Shown: positions 16,555-26,305, numbered from the stretch's first letter. The stretch: 64,000 nt of DNA from an uncultured Shewanella sp. (GCF_947501665.1 NZ_CANMWS010000013.1:1-64000); one strand, 5' to 3'. Numbers and translations: made by a program. Notes: generated from the letters alone by a model not told the origin.

Positions 16555-17742
16555 ATGAAAGCCGTATGCTTTTTAGTTGCAAGCATTTTGCTTGCAACAC
16601 CACTCAGTTGGGCCGAAGAAGGCGAGTGGTCTGGTAATATTGGTCTACAAACGCGTTTTTTTGCGAAAGCGCCACTACTCGAAGAACAAGACCGACACAA
16701 TGCATCAGCATCAATGGATGTCGAATATTTCCGTTATCTTAATGATGGGCAACAAATGTTTGTTGCTAATGCTTTTGGTCGATGGGATCTCAATGATGAT
16801 GATCGCTCTCATTGGGATATGCAAGAACTCTATTGGTGGGGCTCCTTTGACCAAATGGAGGTCTATGCAGGTATTCGTAAAGTTTTTTGGGGAGTTACTG
16901 AAACCGTTCATTTAGTGGATGTTATTAACCAAGATGACAGGCTCGAGAATATCGATGGCGAAGATAAACTTGGTCAACTTATGGTATCAACATTATTTGA
17001 ACGGGATTGGGGAACCTTAGAAGGTTTTATTCTTCTTGGATTTAGAGAAGCAGAGTTTAATGGCAAAGAAAGTCGACTGAGACCTTCGTTGCCAATTAAT
17101 GAAGATGCAGCAACTTATGATGCAACAGCAGAAGAAAAACATATCGACTTTGCTCTTAGGTATTCCCATGTCATTGGTGATATTGATTTAGGACTCTCAT
17201 ATTTTAGAGGAACAGATAGGGATCCAATATTCACCATTAATTCTGAAAATCCAAATGAAGAGATCACCTTAACACCTCATTATCAATTAATTGATCAACT
17301 TGGAATCGACATTCAAGCCACTAAAGAATCTTGGTTATGGAAATTTGAAGCCATTTCAGGACAAGTCCGTAATGGCTCAGGCTATAGTGCTGCTGTTGGC
17401 GGTCTCGAATATACCTGGTTTGCACTCGATGGTGCCTCTGATCTAGGATTCTTGATGGAGTACCAATTTGATGACAGAGATAATCGATATACCAATAATG
17501 ATATAGCCTTGGGCTTAAGATGGGCGTTAAACAACACACAAAGTACAGAAATGTTACTTGCGATAAGCTCTGACTTAGATAATCAGACTCGGTTTTTATC
17601 TTTTGAAGCTAATCATCGATTGTCTGATTTTTGGTATATCGAAAGTGAAATTCGTGGCTTTAGTAATGTCGACGTACAAGAAGGCAGTTATGATCTACGT
17701 TTAGATGATTATCTACAAGTTGAAATAAAACGCTATTTTTAA
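16555..17742 (+). CDS. Outer-membrane beta-barrel protein of the exporter set
   Basis: 395 residues beginning directly after the previous stop codon. The signal peptide ends near SWAEE. The mature protein consists of alternating amphipathic strands (for example WSGNIGLQTRFFAK, MEVYAGIRKVFWG, LDLGLSYFRG) and ends in a terminal phenylalanine (VEIKRYF), the usual C-terminal signal of outer-membrane barrels. It is probably the outer-membrane component of the TetR-controlled exporter locus. No exact family name can be given with certainty. Confidence 0.75.
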   Translation: MKAVCFLVASILLATPLSWAEEGEWSGNIGLQTRFFAKAPLLEEQDRHNASASMDVEYFRYLNDGQQMFVANAFGRWDLNDDDRSHWDMQELYWWGSFDQMEVYAGIRKVFWGVTETVHLVDVINQDDRLENIDGEDKLGQLMVSTLFERDWGTLEGFILLGFREAEFNGKESRLRPSLPINEDAATYDATAEEKHIDFALRYSHVIGDIDLGLSYFRGTDRDPIFTINSENPNEEITLTPHYQLIDQLGIDIQATKESWLWKFEAISGQVRNGSGYSAAVGGLEYTWFALDGASDLGFLMEYQFDDRDNRYTNNDIALGLRWALNNTQSTEMLLAISSDLDNQTRFLSFEANHRLSDFWYIESEIRGFSNVDVQEGSYDLRLDDYLQVEIKRYF

Positions 17743-17785
17743 TGTAGGTTTTTCGCTTCGATTATCTTAATTTCCTAAACAGCGA

Positions 17786-17820
17786 ATAGAAAGCCCTCTT
17801 AGTGGCTTTCTATTTCTTCC
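17786..17820 (+). terminator. Terminator of the exporter operon
   Basis: ATAGAAAGCC and GGCTTTCTAT pair perfectly (10 bp) around CTCTTAGT, followed by a T/C-rich tail. It lies 44 bp after the last gene of the operon. Confidence 0.8.
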
Positions 17821-17947
17821 TCTCTTTCTTTACTACAAGTCGCATGCTCTGCCATATTATAAAAAGTCCACAAATAGCGACAAAAATCATCACTAAAGTT
17901 TTACCTATCGCTAAATCAATATATCCCCATGATACTTGAAGATGCAT
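17810..17947 (-). CDS. Small single-helix membrane protein, tentative
   Basis: 45 codons from ATG to TAG with one strong membrane segment (TLVMIFVAICGLFIIW) and a basic end (VVKKERKK), the topology of many small inner-membrane proteins. The ribosome site is weak. The stop codon overlaps the terminator on the other strand. I do not recognise the family. It could be the end of a longer decayed gene. Confidence 0.35.
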   Translation of the reverse strand: MHLQVSWGYIDLAIGKTLVMIFVAICGLFIIWQSMRLVVKKERKK

Positions 17948-18009
17948 GTTTTCAAAGCCTGTAAAAGTTCCTAATTCAAGGCGTATTCTTGTAAAAGAAA
18001 GGTGCAGAA

Positions 18010-18231
18010 ATGCTTATTGCCGTTTAAGGTGATGCAACTTCGATGCAGGTGATTTTACAGATTCCCAAAGGGCAACCTCTTATCAGTAAAGAGGAAAGCC
18101 TTTATACAGCGTTACTAGACATTAGCGAAGAATCACTAAGCACGCTATTTAGCTTACCATCAATGATGATGGGAATGTCATTTATGCGTAAGCAATTAAT
18201 GACCTTGTCTAAAGGGCTTTTAAACTCATAG
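18010..18231 (+). pseudogene. Small gene interrupted by a stop codon
   Basis: A good ribosome site (AAAGGTGCAGAA) precedes ATG 18010, but the frame meets TAA at codon 6 (18025-18027). It then stays open for 67 codons, encoding a hydrophilic protein rich in Leu, Ser and Met that begins GDATSMQVILQIPKG. A later ATG (18043) exists without a ribosome site. The simplest reading is a nonsense mutation in a gene of about 73 codons of unknown function. Confidence 0.45.
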
Positions 18232-18371
18232 GGCCTAATTTGAAGCGCTTCTTGTAAACAAGCTATTGTTATTGGTTATTACGGACTAAAATAAAGCATA
18301 CAGACGGCTTTATCTGCACTCTCTGATGTGTCAGATAATGTAGAGCAATAGACAAACCTAAAGGTATTTAT

Positions 18372-18935
18372 ATGTATTTTTCCAAAAAACTTATATCCTC
18401 TTTTATTCGTATCATATATATAAATATCATTAGCTTGGGAATGCTCAATATATATCCTGCATACGCCGTGGATACAGATGTCTCTAACCAACTCAAACAC
18501 CAATCAAAACTAGCGACTCTTTCAGAAGAAAAACCACTGATTAAGGGAATATCCATTGAGGGACGATATCATTGTACCAATATGCAAGGAGGACATTTAA
18601 GAAAGCTAAAAATTATTGAAGACGAAAAAATATCTCCAACAGAAGAAGGTTTTTATAGTTTCACCTTATATCTCACAGCTGGAAACAAACATGTATACAG
18701 CAACTCCACTGGTTATATGATTTTTGATACTAAGCGCCAAACAGCTTCAGGTTACATGAGAAATCAAGTCGATAGCCAAATTGAAGGTGTCGGTATTTTG
18801 TACTTCAAATTATCGAATAAAAATCAAGTCACTTTTGAAGCCTATTTTATCGATAAATCAGAAAACCGAGTAGGATCAAATTTATGTACTAAACAAATAG
18901 ACAAACATATTCATCAACCTATGAATAAATCCTAG
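18372..18935 (+). CDS. Secreted protein, first of three tandem paralogues
   Basis: 187 residues with a long signal region ending near AYAVD and AAAGG before the ATG. The family is unknown to me, but it is shared with the two following genes. The shared pattern runs: G.Y.C near the start of the domain, then FY.F.LY.. strand, a GYM(I/L).D motif, a GY..NQVD..I.G.G block, then F.AYFID and a final cysteine near the C-terminus. The two cysteines probably form a disulfide in the periplasm or outside the cell. It carries an extra N-terminal stretch (about residues 35-60) that the others lack. Confidence 0.7.
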   Translation: MYFSKKLISSFIRIIYINIISLGMLNIYPAYAVDTDVSNQLKHQSKLATLSEEKPLIKGISIEGRYHCTNMQGGHLRKLKIIEDEKISPTEEGFYSFTLYLTAGNKHVYSNSTGYMIFDTKRQTASGYMRNQVDSQIEGVGILYFKLSNKNQVTFEAYFIDKSENRVGSNLCTKQIDKHIHQPMNKS

Positions 18936-19024
18936 TAATAAAAACCTCAATAATTGATAATATCTTTACTAACTGGCTAAAATTAAGGTATTTTTATTAC
19001 AACCAATATCAACAAGGTGTCGTA

Positions 19025-19519
19025 ATGGGTTTTCATCATAACAAGAACTTACTCATCGCTTTATCCTTTAGCTTGTTTTACTCAAGTACGCTTTTTGCTA
19101 ATAGCGAAAATTCCGTTAAGGATATTGTTGCTGGACAATATGTTTGTCAAGGTGTTAAAAATAAAATAAAACGAAAATTAACACTCATTGAAAACTTAAA
19201 ACATCAAGATATTGATAAGCGTTTTTATACTTACAATGTCTATTTCTCTGGAAATGTGGATCAAGAGCTCGATTACGGAAAAAAAGTCTTTAGTAATGCT
19301 ATCGGCTATATGATTGTTGATACACAAAAACTCTCTGCAGTCGGTTACCTGGAAAATCAAGTTGATAATCGCATTAGGGGGGCAGGTCTTATTGAGTTTG
19401 AAATACCGCAAAATAAGCCAGTTAACTTCAATGCTTACTTTATCGATAGATTCCAAGAAAAAATGGGCGCCGCTTATTGTGAAAAAATGGTCACACAACC
19501 CTCTAAAAAAGCACCATAA
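19025..19519 (+). CDS. Secreted protein, second of three tandem paralogues
   Basis: 164 residues. The signal peptide ends near TLFANS. The mature domain carries the family cysteines (QYVCQG and AAYCEK), GYMIVDTQ, ENQVDNRIRGAG and NAYFIDRFQEKMG, closest to the preceding paralogue. The start is ATG after AAGGTGTCGTA. The 89 bp gap to the previous gene has no clear terminator, so co-transcription is possible. The function is unknown. Confidence 0.7.
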   Translation: MGFHHNKNLLIALSFSLFYSSTLFANSENSVKDIVAGQYVCQGVKNKIKRKLTLIENLKHQDIDKRFYTYNVYFSGNVDQELDYGKKVFSNAIGYMIVDTQKLSAVGYLENQVDNRIRGAGLIEFEIPQNKPVNFNAYFIDRFQEKMGAAYCEKMVTQPSKKAP

Positions 19520-19599
19520 ACTTATTTTACACAACTAAAATTGCACACTACACTCACTATAAAACGCCCCATTATCGTTATCATATAGTGAGTCAGCTT

Positions 19600-20049
19600 A
19601 TGAACAATTGTAAATATAAAACTAAAAAACCATTTGCATTAACGTTATTGTTTAGTCTATTAGTTCTTTTCCTCGATGTTGCCAGTGCTACCACACAAAA
19701 AGTGCCACTGACCATTATCGAAGGTGATTACCTATGCCAGAATCTACTGAGAGGTTATAGCCCTCAATTGAGTATTAATCTCACACCTACTGTCACTCCT
19801 TATGAAAACCGCTTTTATATTTTTCAACTACTCTTTTCAGGAACCCCTCAATCCATGGGAAATTTAACAAAAGGATACATGCTATACGATGTTCAAACAC
19901 ATACCGCCATTAGTCATCTAGACAACAGAAAAAATCCTGGATTAACATATTTCACTTTTTCAAATGAAGGAGAAATTCACTTTATCACTTACTTTCTTGA
20001 GTCTGGTCTCAACAAAGTGGGAGAATATCAATGCACAAAAGCTAAATAA
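19600..20049 (+). CDS. Secreted protein, third and most diverged paralogue
   Basis: 149 residues from ATG 19600; a GTG at 19588 is an alternative start, and neither has a strong ribosome site. A signal peptide is present (LTLLFSLLVLFLDVASA). The family points DYLCQN, RFYIFQLLFSG, GYMLYDVQT, ITYFLESGLNKVGEYQC are kept, but the central NQVD block is reduced to DNRKN. It completes a tandem triplication. The role is unknown. Confidence 0.65.
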   Translation: MNNCKYKTKKPFALTLLFSLLVLFLDVASATTQKVPLTIIEGDYLCQNLLRGYSPQLSINLTPTVTPYENRFYIFQLLFSGTPQSMGNLTKGYMLYDVQTHTAISHLDNRKNPGLTYFTFSNEGEIHFITYFLESGLNKVGEYQCTKAK

Positions 20050-20182
20050 CTTTCACGATTTATAAACTGAATCAAAGTAATAAATAACGAAATCAATATA
20101 AAAGAATACAAATTAACGATAACATCATAATAAATTCACATAACTCACCTACATTCCTCCACACTATTACTGGAGGGACGCC

Positions 20183-21799
20183 ATGAAAATCAACATCAAA
20201 GGTCAATTATTACTTCTAACACTAACAGGGTGTATTGTTAGCTGTGACTCGAATACCAACAACTCTGCTGCTAATCATCCTCAAAATCAGCCTGCATTAG
20301 TCGAAATAGAGCAAAATACAGGGCGCTGGATCTATGGGGATATGCATATCCACTCAACAGCATCTGATGGCCATAACTTAATTACCACAGTATTAGACAG
20401 AGGCTTTAATGATTTTGGTTCAAGCTTTTTAATCAATACCGATCACAGTGGTTTTAATGCATATAAGCTTAATGACTCTTTATTTCGCATCACACGGACA
20501 GATGAGGAGATTATTAATCTAAAAGATGACATTGAACCTCATAGCCATGACTATGCTAAACAAGTTTACCCTAATGACAAAGCCTTAACGGAACGTAGTA
20601 AAATTATCAATACTCAGTACACGCACATTGAAAAATACCGCGACACTTTACTTAAAGGCCAATACTTATTTCAAGGAATGGAATGGACGATACCTTATAC
20701 CAACGAACACGCTACCTTGTTAATTTTGGATAATGGCGAACAAGAAGCCTTAATTGATTTCCATAATCGATATGCTAAAGGTAACGCATTCGACAACGAA
20801 AAGACATTAGAATACAGCTTACAGGCTGTCATAGAACTAGATAATAACTTTAATGATCAAGCATTTTATATCTTTAATCACCCATCACGTAAACATAAAG
20901 TCACCATTGAAGATATTCGTCATTTTCACAATGCAGCCCCCCATACCTTTATTGGTATGGAAGGCGCACCGGGTCATCAACGCGATGTCCAAGCCCGAGG
21001 AAAATATGCACAAAATGCCCCTATAACATTAACTGATTATAATGATTACGGGATTGCCTATCACGGCCGCACCTATGGTGGATTTGATTATATGACGGCA
21101 AGACTCGGTGGGGTTTGGGATGCACTTTTAAGTGAAGGCAGGCAATTTTCAATTCTAAGCAGTAGTGATTTCCACAGTCTATATAATGATTTTTGGCCAA
21201 ACGAATATGCTAAAACCTACTACTTTCTAGAAGAAGAAAGTGCAGCAGGGATTATTTCCGCCATTAAAAGTGGTAATAGCTTTGTGGTTCATGGCGATCT
21301 CATTTCAAGTCTGGATTTTAATGCCAGCACTTCTGGTATGACAGCTACAATGGGAGAGCAACTCAATATTACAAAAAATCAAGAAATAACAGTGACAATC
21401 AATACGACAATACCCGCATTTAATCACCACAAAGATGCACCAGATTTAGCGTTCATTGATGTTATTGCAGGAACAACCAGCACATTGAAAAACATACATG
21501 ATAGTGACTTTAATAAACCTTTCGCAGATAACACCTACATCATTAAGAGCTTCACCAAAGGAGATAATCATTGGATTAATAATAACGGAGAAATAGCCCT
21601 GTCTTTTACTTTTACAGCCCCTGAAACAGGTATGTATCTCAGATTGCGCGGCAGTAATCATCCCAAAGGCACTCCAGGGTTTGTTGATAAACAAGGTAAC
21701 CCCATTGTCGATACCGCCAAAACAGGCTTCACCAATACAGAAGAAATGGCTTGGAGCGATCTTTGGTTCTATTCAAACCCAATATATTTAACTCAATAA
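20183..21799 (+). CDS. PHP-domain metal-dependent hydrolase, predicted lipoprotein
   Basis: 538 residues. A lipoprotein signal (LLTLTGCIVSC) predicts acylation at the cysteine near residue 17, so the enzyme faces the periplasm or the outside. The PHP metal-binding motif GDMHIHSTASDG lies at about residues 52-63, followed by NTDHSG, and NHPSR and SSDFHS supply further histidine and aspartate ligands. A C-terminal part of about 170 residues looks beta-rich. PHP proteins hydrolyse phosphoesters or phosphate anhydrides; the substrate here is unknown. The ribosome site is GGAGGGACGCC. Confidence 0.85.
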   Translation: MKINIKGQLLLLTLTGCIVSCDSNTNNSAANHPQNQPALVEIEQNTGRWIYGDMHIHSTASDGHNLITTVLDRGFNDFGSSFLINTDHSGFNAYKLNDSLFRITRTDEEIINLKDDIEPHSHDYAKQVYPNDKALTERSKIINTQYTHIEKYRDTLLKGQYLFQGMEWTIPYTNEHATLLILDNGEQEALIDFHNRYAKGNAFDNEKTLEYSLQAVIELDNNFNDQAFYIFNHPSRKHKVTIEDIRHFHNAAPHTFIGMEGAPGHQRDVQARGKYAQNAPITLTDYNDYGIAYHGRTYGGFDYMTARLGGVWDALLSEGRQFSILSSSDFHSLYNDFWPNEYAKTYYFLEEESAAGIISAIKSGNSFVVHGDLISSLDFNASTSGMTATMGEQLNITKNQEITVTINTTIPAFNHHKDAPDLAFIDVIAGTTSTLKNIHDSDFNKPFADNTYIIKSFTKGDNHWINNNGEIALSFTFTAPETGMYLRLRGSNHPKGTPGFVDKQGNPIVDTAKTGFTNTEEMAWSDLWFYSNPIYLTQ

Positions 21800-21830
21800 A
21801 ATAACAATATATACATACTCAGCTGGAATG

Positions 21831-21911
21831 AAAAGTGATTTAGGCTAGGTGAATTGTTAAAAGCATAGCCATTCTACGGTAAGACAAACCAACAAGGTAT
21901 AAATCACTTTT
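21831..21911. repeat. 81 bp element with perfect 12 bp inverted ends
   Basis: AAAAGTGATTTA at 21831 and TAAATCACTTTT at 21900 are exact inverted copies. The interior shows no long stem. It may be a remnant of a mobile element or a long-looped transcript hairpin. A smaller hairpin around GCGCTTCAATTGAGCGC follows at about 21928-21945. Confidence 0.45.
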
Positions 21912-21983
21912 AAACCAGCGTTTTTAGGCGCTTCAATTGAGCGCTCTGAAACTATCATTTTATATTGATTTAGCTATATTATG

Positions 21984-22014
21984 AATAAAGAGAGTTTGTT
22001 CAACTCTCTTTATT
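21984..22014. terminator. Bidirectional terminator hairpin
   Basis: AATAAAGAGAGTT and AACTCTCTTTATT pair perfectly (13 bp) around a 5-base loop, with A/T tails on both sides. It overlaps the stop codon of the minus-strand gene that ends at 22000. Confidence 0.75.
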
Positions 22015-22473
22015 TACCCCTAACTTACATACGCTAAAAAGGTGTTGCTCTAAAGTTACAAATGCTATTTTTTCTTCACTAATAGACACAACATCTAACT
22101 CACACAACATTGGCCCATTTATATATTTAATATCGAAACCTCCACCTTCTTTCAACACAACTTGAGTTCTCGATTTTTCAACAAAATTCAGCACATATTT
22201 CTCATTACTCTTTAGTGTCATCACGACTGATATCTTACAGTTTGCATTTCCCTTATACTTAAACAGTATCATTCCAATTTCTTTATTTGCAGGAACAGTA
22301 ACATAACCATTGCCATCCACAACCGTTGCATCAACTTGACCAATATTAGTCATGCACCCTTCATTATCTAACTCTCCGACACTTAGTAGCTTTCCTGAAG
22401 CTCCGCCTATTAGTTTATAGTTTGTACCAAGGCCCTCCATTTTTATTAATGCAGTATCTCCAAATTGAGGCAC
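22000..22473 (-). CDS. Putative lipoprotein gene with unclear start
   Basis: 157 codons from a GTG at 22473. Continuing the same frame upstream to about 22539 gives KKITLLVLISIISGCS, a textbook lipoprotein signal with lipobox, yet no ATG, GTG or TTG precedes it in frame. The gene has therefore probably lost its start by a point change or an indel, for instance in the run of seven A/T at about 22527-22533. The mature part is predicted to be beta-rich with four cysteines. The family is unknown. Confidence 0.5.
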   Translation of the reverse strand: MPQFGDTALIKMEGLGTNYKLIGGASGKLLSVGELDNEGCMTNIGQVDATVVDGNGYVTVPANKEIGMILFKYKGNANCKISVVMTLKSNEKYVLNFVEKSRTQVVLKEGGGFDIKYINGPMLCELDVVSISEEKIAFVTLEQHLFSVCKLGVNKES

Positions 22474-22626
22474 TTTATATGAAGTAGAGCAGCCAGATAT
22501 TATTGAAATAAGAACAAGTAAAGTGATTTTTTTAAACTGATAACAACCTACAACTCAGGCATTATAGATGCCTTAATGTTAAATATAATAAATTAAAAAA
22601 TAGTTTGGTTTATGCAAAAAAAGCTT

Positions 22627-23110
22627 CTAATTAATTTTTAAGTAAGTGTAGGTATCTCCATTTTGCAAGCTTTGATATTTTAGTTTTTTATTAGATATTT
22701 CAATGATATTGTAAGAATCATAATGATACGCGTCACTTGGATCTGAAGAATAAAACTGTTCATCTGCAATCCAGCCACGATGAATAGTAAAATAAATTCC
22801 CCCCGAAACGCCCCCAAAATCCAAATTCTTTTTGGGTTGCCTGTAATACGCCACTGGAGTTGAATATTTTAAATTCAATAATATACTGACCATCTTCAAA
22901 CCTTTTAATTATAGCTTCCCTAGAACCTCCATCTTTTGTTGCCTGTTTTGATAACCATTTACCTACAAATCCAATTCTTTGTGCAACCTTATCTTTGCTA
23001 AGACCCGGCTTTACTACTGAAATTTCATCATGCTCTCCCTTTAAGGTTTGATAATAAATCAACAAGAAAACCAATATAAAAAACATTAACAACCCGATTA
23101 ATTTCTTCAA
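22627..23110 (-). pseudogene. Exported protein gene split by a frameshift at a G tract
   Basis: The first frame (TTG 23110) encodes a signal or anchor (LIGLLMFFILVFLLIYY) and a soluble domain, and runs out at 22760. The second frame continues the same protein from about 22815 to 22627 (GIYFTIHRGWIADEQFYS and on). Removing one base from the run of six G at 22799-22804 (minus strand), or from the run of five at 22811-22815, joins them into one protein of about 160 residues. It could be a pseudogene, a phase-variable gene or a sequencing error. The function is unknown. Confidence 0.65.
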
Positions 23111-23474
23111 TGATACAACCCACTAAAAAACAAAAACACATAATAACAAACAAAACAAAACAAATTAATTTAATCACTCTATTTTTATAACATATATCAT
23201 TAACAAACTTATATTGGTTACCAACCTAACACCCTAGATAGTTAACCTAATGTCAGGTTAATTAAGGAAATGATGTATAGAAGATGTTCTATCACCGAAA
23301 GGGATTAAACTCATTTTTGTAAATGAGTCAAAAAACCTTCAAAAAAGAGGAACTATTTGAACCGATAAATAATGAATCATATTTATGCTTATAACTAAGA
23401 TTAAACCAGTCAGTAAATATGTATAAACCTATATTTTATGAACTAAAAAGTCATAAAAAAAGATAATACATAAT
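23111..23474. other. AT-rich intergenic DNA
   Basis: No supported ORF. It contains a small palindrome TTAACCT-N6-AGGTTAA at 23242-23261 that could be a regulator site or a weak hairpin. Confidence 0.5.
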
Positions 23475-23504
23475 AAGAAGGGAGCCATTTCAAGCTCCCT
23501 TCTT
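23475..23504 (-). terminator. glmS terminator
   Basis: AAGAAGGGAGC and GCTCCCTTCTT pair perfectly (11 bp) around CATTTCAA, about 30 bp past the glmS stop codon on the minus strand. Confidence 0.85.
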
Positions 23505-23535
23505 AGTTAAACGGTATACGTCTCAGTCACAGACG

Positions 23536-25365
23536 CTACTCCACTGTCACCGATTTCGCCAAATTCCTTGGCTGATCCACATCGGTGCCTTTGATTAAAG
23601 CCACATGATATGACAATAACTGCAGCGGAATCGTGTAAATCAGCGGCGCCATGAATTCATCACAATGAGGCACAGGAATAACTTTCATGGTGTCATCTGA
23701 CTCAAATTCCGCGTCCACATCGGCAAACACATACATTAAGCCGCCTCGAGCGCGCACTTCTTCCACATTCGATTTAAGCTTTTCTAATAGCTCATTATTT
23801 GGGGCCACCACAATCACAGGCATATCGGCATCAATTAACGCCAAAGGACCATGTTTTAGCTCACCTGACGCATACGCTTCAGCATGAATATAAGAAATCT
23901 CTTTCAGCTTTAACGCCCCTTCCATTGCAATGGGATATTGATCCCCACGCCCTAAAAAGAGTGCATGGTGTTTATCGGCAAAGTCTTCAGCAAGCGCAGC
24001 AATGGCATCATCTAGGCCTAATGCTTGCTCCACTTTTGCAGGCATAGAGAGCAAACTTTGGGTGATCTGAGTTTGCATTGTCTCGCTCATGCCATTATGA
24101 CGACCAATGGCTGCGGTAAGCATTAATAAGCCAGCTAATTGCACCGTAAAGGCTTTCGTTGATGCGACGCCAATTTCGGCGCCCGCTTTCATCATATAAG
24201 CCATATCAGATTCACGCACTAATGACGACCCCGGCGCATTACAAATAGTCAAACTGGCTTTATAACCCATCTCTTTTGCAAGACGCAGCGCCGCTAAAGT
24301 ATCGGCAGTTTCACCGGATTGAGAAATGGTGATCAATAAGCTATTAGGGAATAAATGTGACTTACGGTACCTAAACTCAGAGGCAATTTCGACATTACAA
24401 GACACACCGGCCCAATCTTCAAGCCAATAACGCGCCGCCATCCCCGCATGATAGCTGGTGCCACAGGCAATGATTTGTACATGCTTAATGTCTTTTAAAA
24501 AGTCAGCAGCATTTTCACCAAATGCGCTATCCAACACTTGACCCGCTGCAATACGGCCTTCTAAGGTATGGGCAATCGCTCTTGGCTGCTCATAAATTTC
24601 TTTAAGCATATAATGGCGATATTCACCTTTATCGCCCGCATCATGAGTCACTTCAGACTCTTTGACTTCACGTTCAACAGGTTCACCGTTCACATCAAAA
24701 ATCATCACTCCACGGCGAGTGACTTCTGCCACATCCCCTTCTTCTAAAAAAGCGAATGAACGCGTGACCGGTAATAGCGCTAATTGATCAGATGCAACAA
24801 AGTTTTCACCGAGACCGAAACCTATCACCAATGGACTGCCAGAACGTGCAACGACCATGCGAGTCTCATCACGTCTATCGATAACGACAGTGCCATAAGC
24901 GCCTTCCAGCTGCTTAACACTGGCTTGAACCGCTTGTAATAAGGTTTCATGGGTTTTCAATTCATGATTCACTAAATGACAAATCACCTCTGTGTCGGTA
25001 TCAGAGGTAAACTCATAACCTTCACTTTTAAGCATGTCTCGTAGCTTATTGTGATTTTCAATAATACCATTATGCACAACAGCGATGTTGCCTTCGCTTT
25101 GATGAGGATGTGCATTACGCTCACTAGGTTCACCATGTGTTGCCCAACGAGTGTGGGCAATACCTGTCCCACCCGCTAGAGGAGTAAGATCCAGTGCTGC
25201 CGTAAGCTCTTGTACTTTCCCCACTCGACGAGTACGCTTTAGCTCACCTCCATGTAGCACCGCCACACCTGCTGAATCATAACCACGATATTCTAGGCGT
25301 TTTAATCCCTCTACTAAAATTTCAGCCACATCCCTTTGCGCAACCGCGCCAACAATTCCACACAT
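23536..25365 (-). CDS. glmS: Glutamine--fructose-6-phosphate aminotransferase (isomerizing)
   Basis: 609 residues, full length. GlmS makes glucosamine-6-phosphate from fructose-6-phosphate and glutamine, the first step toward UDP-GlcNAc for peptidoglycan and lipopolysaccharide. The N-terminal nucleophile Cys2 (MCGIVGAV) and the class II amidotransferase blocks are intact. Two SIS domains follow ([22 protein letters not shown]), and the C-terminus ends [11 protein letters not shown] as in the family. A DeoR-type regulator and glmU lie upstream, making this the aminosugar locus. Confidence 0.98.
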   Translation of the reverse strand: MCGIVGAVAQRDVAEILVEGLKRLEYRGYDSAGVAVLHGGELKRTRRVGKVQELTAALDLTPLAGGTGIAHTRWATHGEPSERNAHPHQSEGNIAVVHNGIIENHNKLRDMLKSEGYEFTSDTDTEVICHLVNHELKTHETLLQAVQASVKQLEGAYGTVVIDRRDETRMVVARSGSPLVIGFGLGENFVASDQLALLPVTRSFAFLEEGDVAEVTRRGVMIFDVNGEPVEREVKESEVTHDAGDKGEYRHYMLKEIYEQPRAIAHTLEGRIAAGQVLDSAFGENAADFLKDIKHVQIIACGTSYHAGMAARYWLEDWAGVSCNVEIASEFRYRKSHLFPNSLLITISQSGETADTLAALRLAKEMGYKASLTICNAPGSSLVRESDMAYMMKAGAEIGVASTKAFTVQLAGLLMLTAAIGRHNGMSETMQTQITQSLLSMPAKVEQALGLDDAIAALAEDFADKHHALFLGRGDQYPIAMEGALKLKEISYIHAEAYASGELKHGPLALIDADMPVIVVAPNNELLEKLKSNVEEVRARGGLMYVFADVDAEFESDDTMKVIPVPHCDEFMAPLIYTIPLQLLSYHVALIKGTDVDQPRNLAKSVTVE

Positions 25366-25515
25366 AATTTTTCCTAGCTTAATTAAGCATCATTTAAATT
25401 TTTTAGGGAAAAATATGGGCTATCAACTCATATTCTTCCTTCGTTTAATATTCTCTTACTGTCAATTTGTGACGTTACTCTGAAGCACTATTTTGCCACT
25501 TTACTGTAATTCACT

Positions 25516-26289
25516 TTATGTCAGAGTATAGGGAGCCAATAACACCCTCACACCTTGTTCTGTCATCGCCTCAACGACATCTTTTTCAATACGATCATCG
25601 GTGACTAAGACATCAATTTTGTCCCAAGATAATTCAGTATTTGGGATCCTACGACCCAACTTTTCAGATTCCAACATCACGACCACTTCACGAGAAACCT
25701 CTGCCATCACTTGGCTTAATCCCGTAAGTTCATTAAAAGTAGTCGTGCCTCGCTCAAGGCTAATACCGTCAGCGCCAATAAATAACTGATCAAAGTTATA
25801 AGAACGCAATACCTGTTCGGCCACTTGTCCTTGAAAAGACTCAGAATGGGGATCCCAAGTCCCTCCAGTCATAAGTAATGTAGGCTCGTTTTCCAATTCT
25901 CGAATCGCATTCGCAAGTTGCAACGAATTGGTCATCACCAATAAGCCACGCTTATCATTCAATAACGAAATCAGCCCTGCTGTCGTACTACCACTATCAA
26001 TCAAAATACGATTATGATCTCGAATAAGCTTAGCGCTGGTTCTGGCTATAGATAATTTATTGGCTGATAACTTCGCGGTAAAAGGCGACGAAATGTCATT
26101 AGGTACAGTAATCGCACCGCCATAGCGCCTAAGCAATAATCCACTTTTTTCAAGCGTCGCTAAATCTTTTCGAATAGTCACTTCTGATGTATCAAAACAA
26201 GCAGATAACGACTCAACACTGACTTCACCTTGCTCATTGAGCAGACTGATAATGCTATGCCGCCGCTGTTGAGTATTTCGCTTATTCAT
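25516..26289 (-). CDS. DeoR family transcriptional regulator of the glmS locus
   Basis: 257 residues. The N-terminal DeoR helix-turn-helix reads RRHSIISLLNEQGEVSVESL, then TSEVTIRKDLATLEKSGLLLRRYGG. The C-terminal sugar-phosphate sensor domain has the family motifs IDSGSTTAG and LFIGADGIS. It sits 150 bp upstream of glmS in the same direction, so it probably regulates aminosugar synthesis in response to a phosphorylated sugar. Repeated GAAAC/GTTTC motifs in front of the gene are candidate operators. Confidence 0.92.
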   Translation of the reverse strand: MNKRNTQQRRHSIISLLNEQGEVSVESLSACFDTSEVTIRKDLATLEKSGLLLRRYGGAITVPNDISSPFTAKLSANKLSIARTSAKLIRDHNRILIDSGSTTAGLISLLNDKRGLLVMTNSLQLANAIRELENEPTLLMTGGTWDPHSESFQGQVAEQVLRSYNFDQLFIGADGISLERGTTTFNELTGLSQVMAEVSREVVVMLESEKLGRRIPNTELSWDKIDVLVTDDRIEKDVVEAMTEQGVRVLLAPYTLT

Positions 26290-26305
26290 CGCAATTGCTC
26301 ATTAT

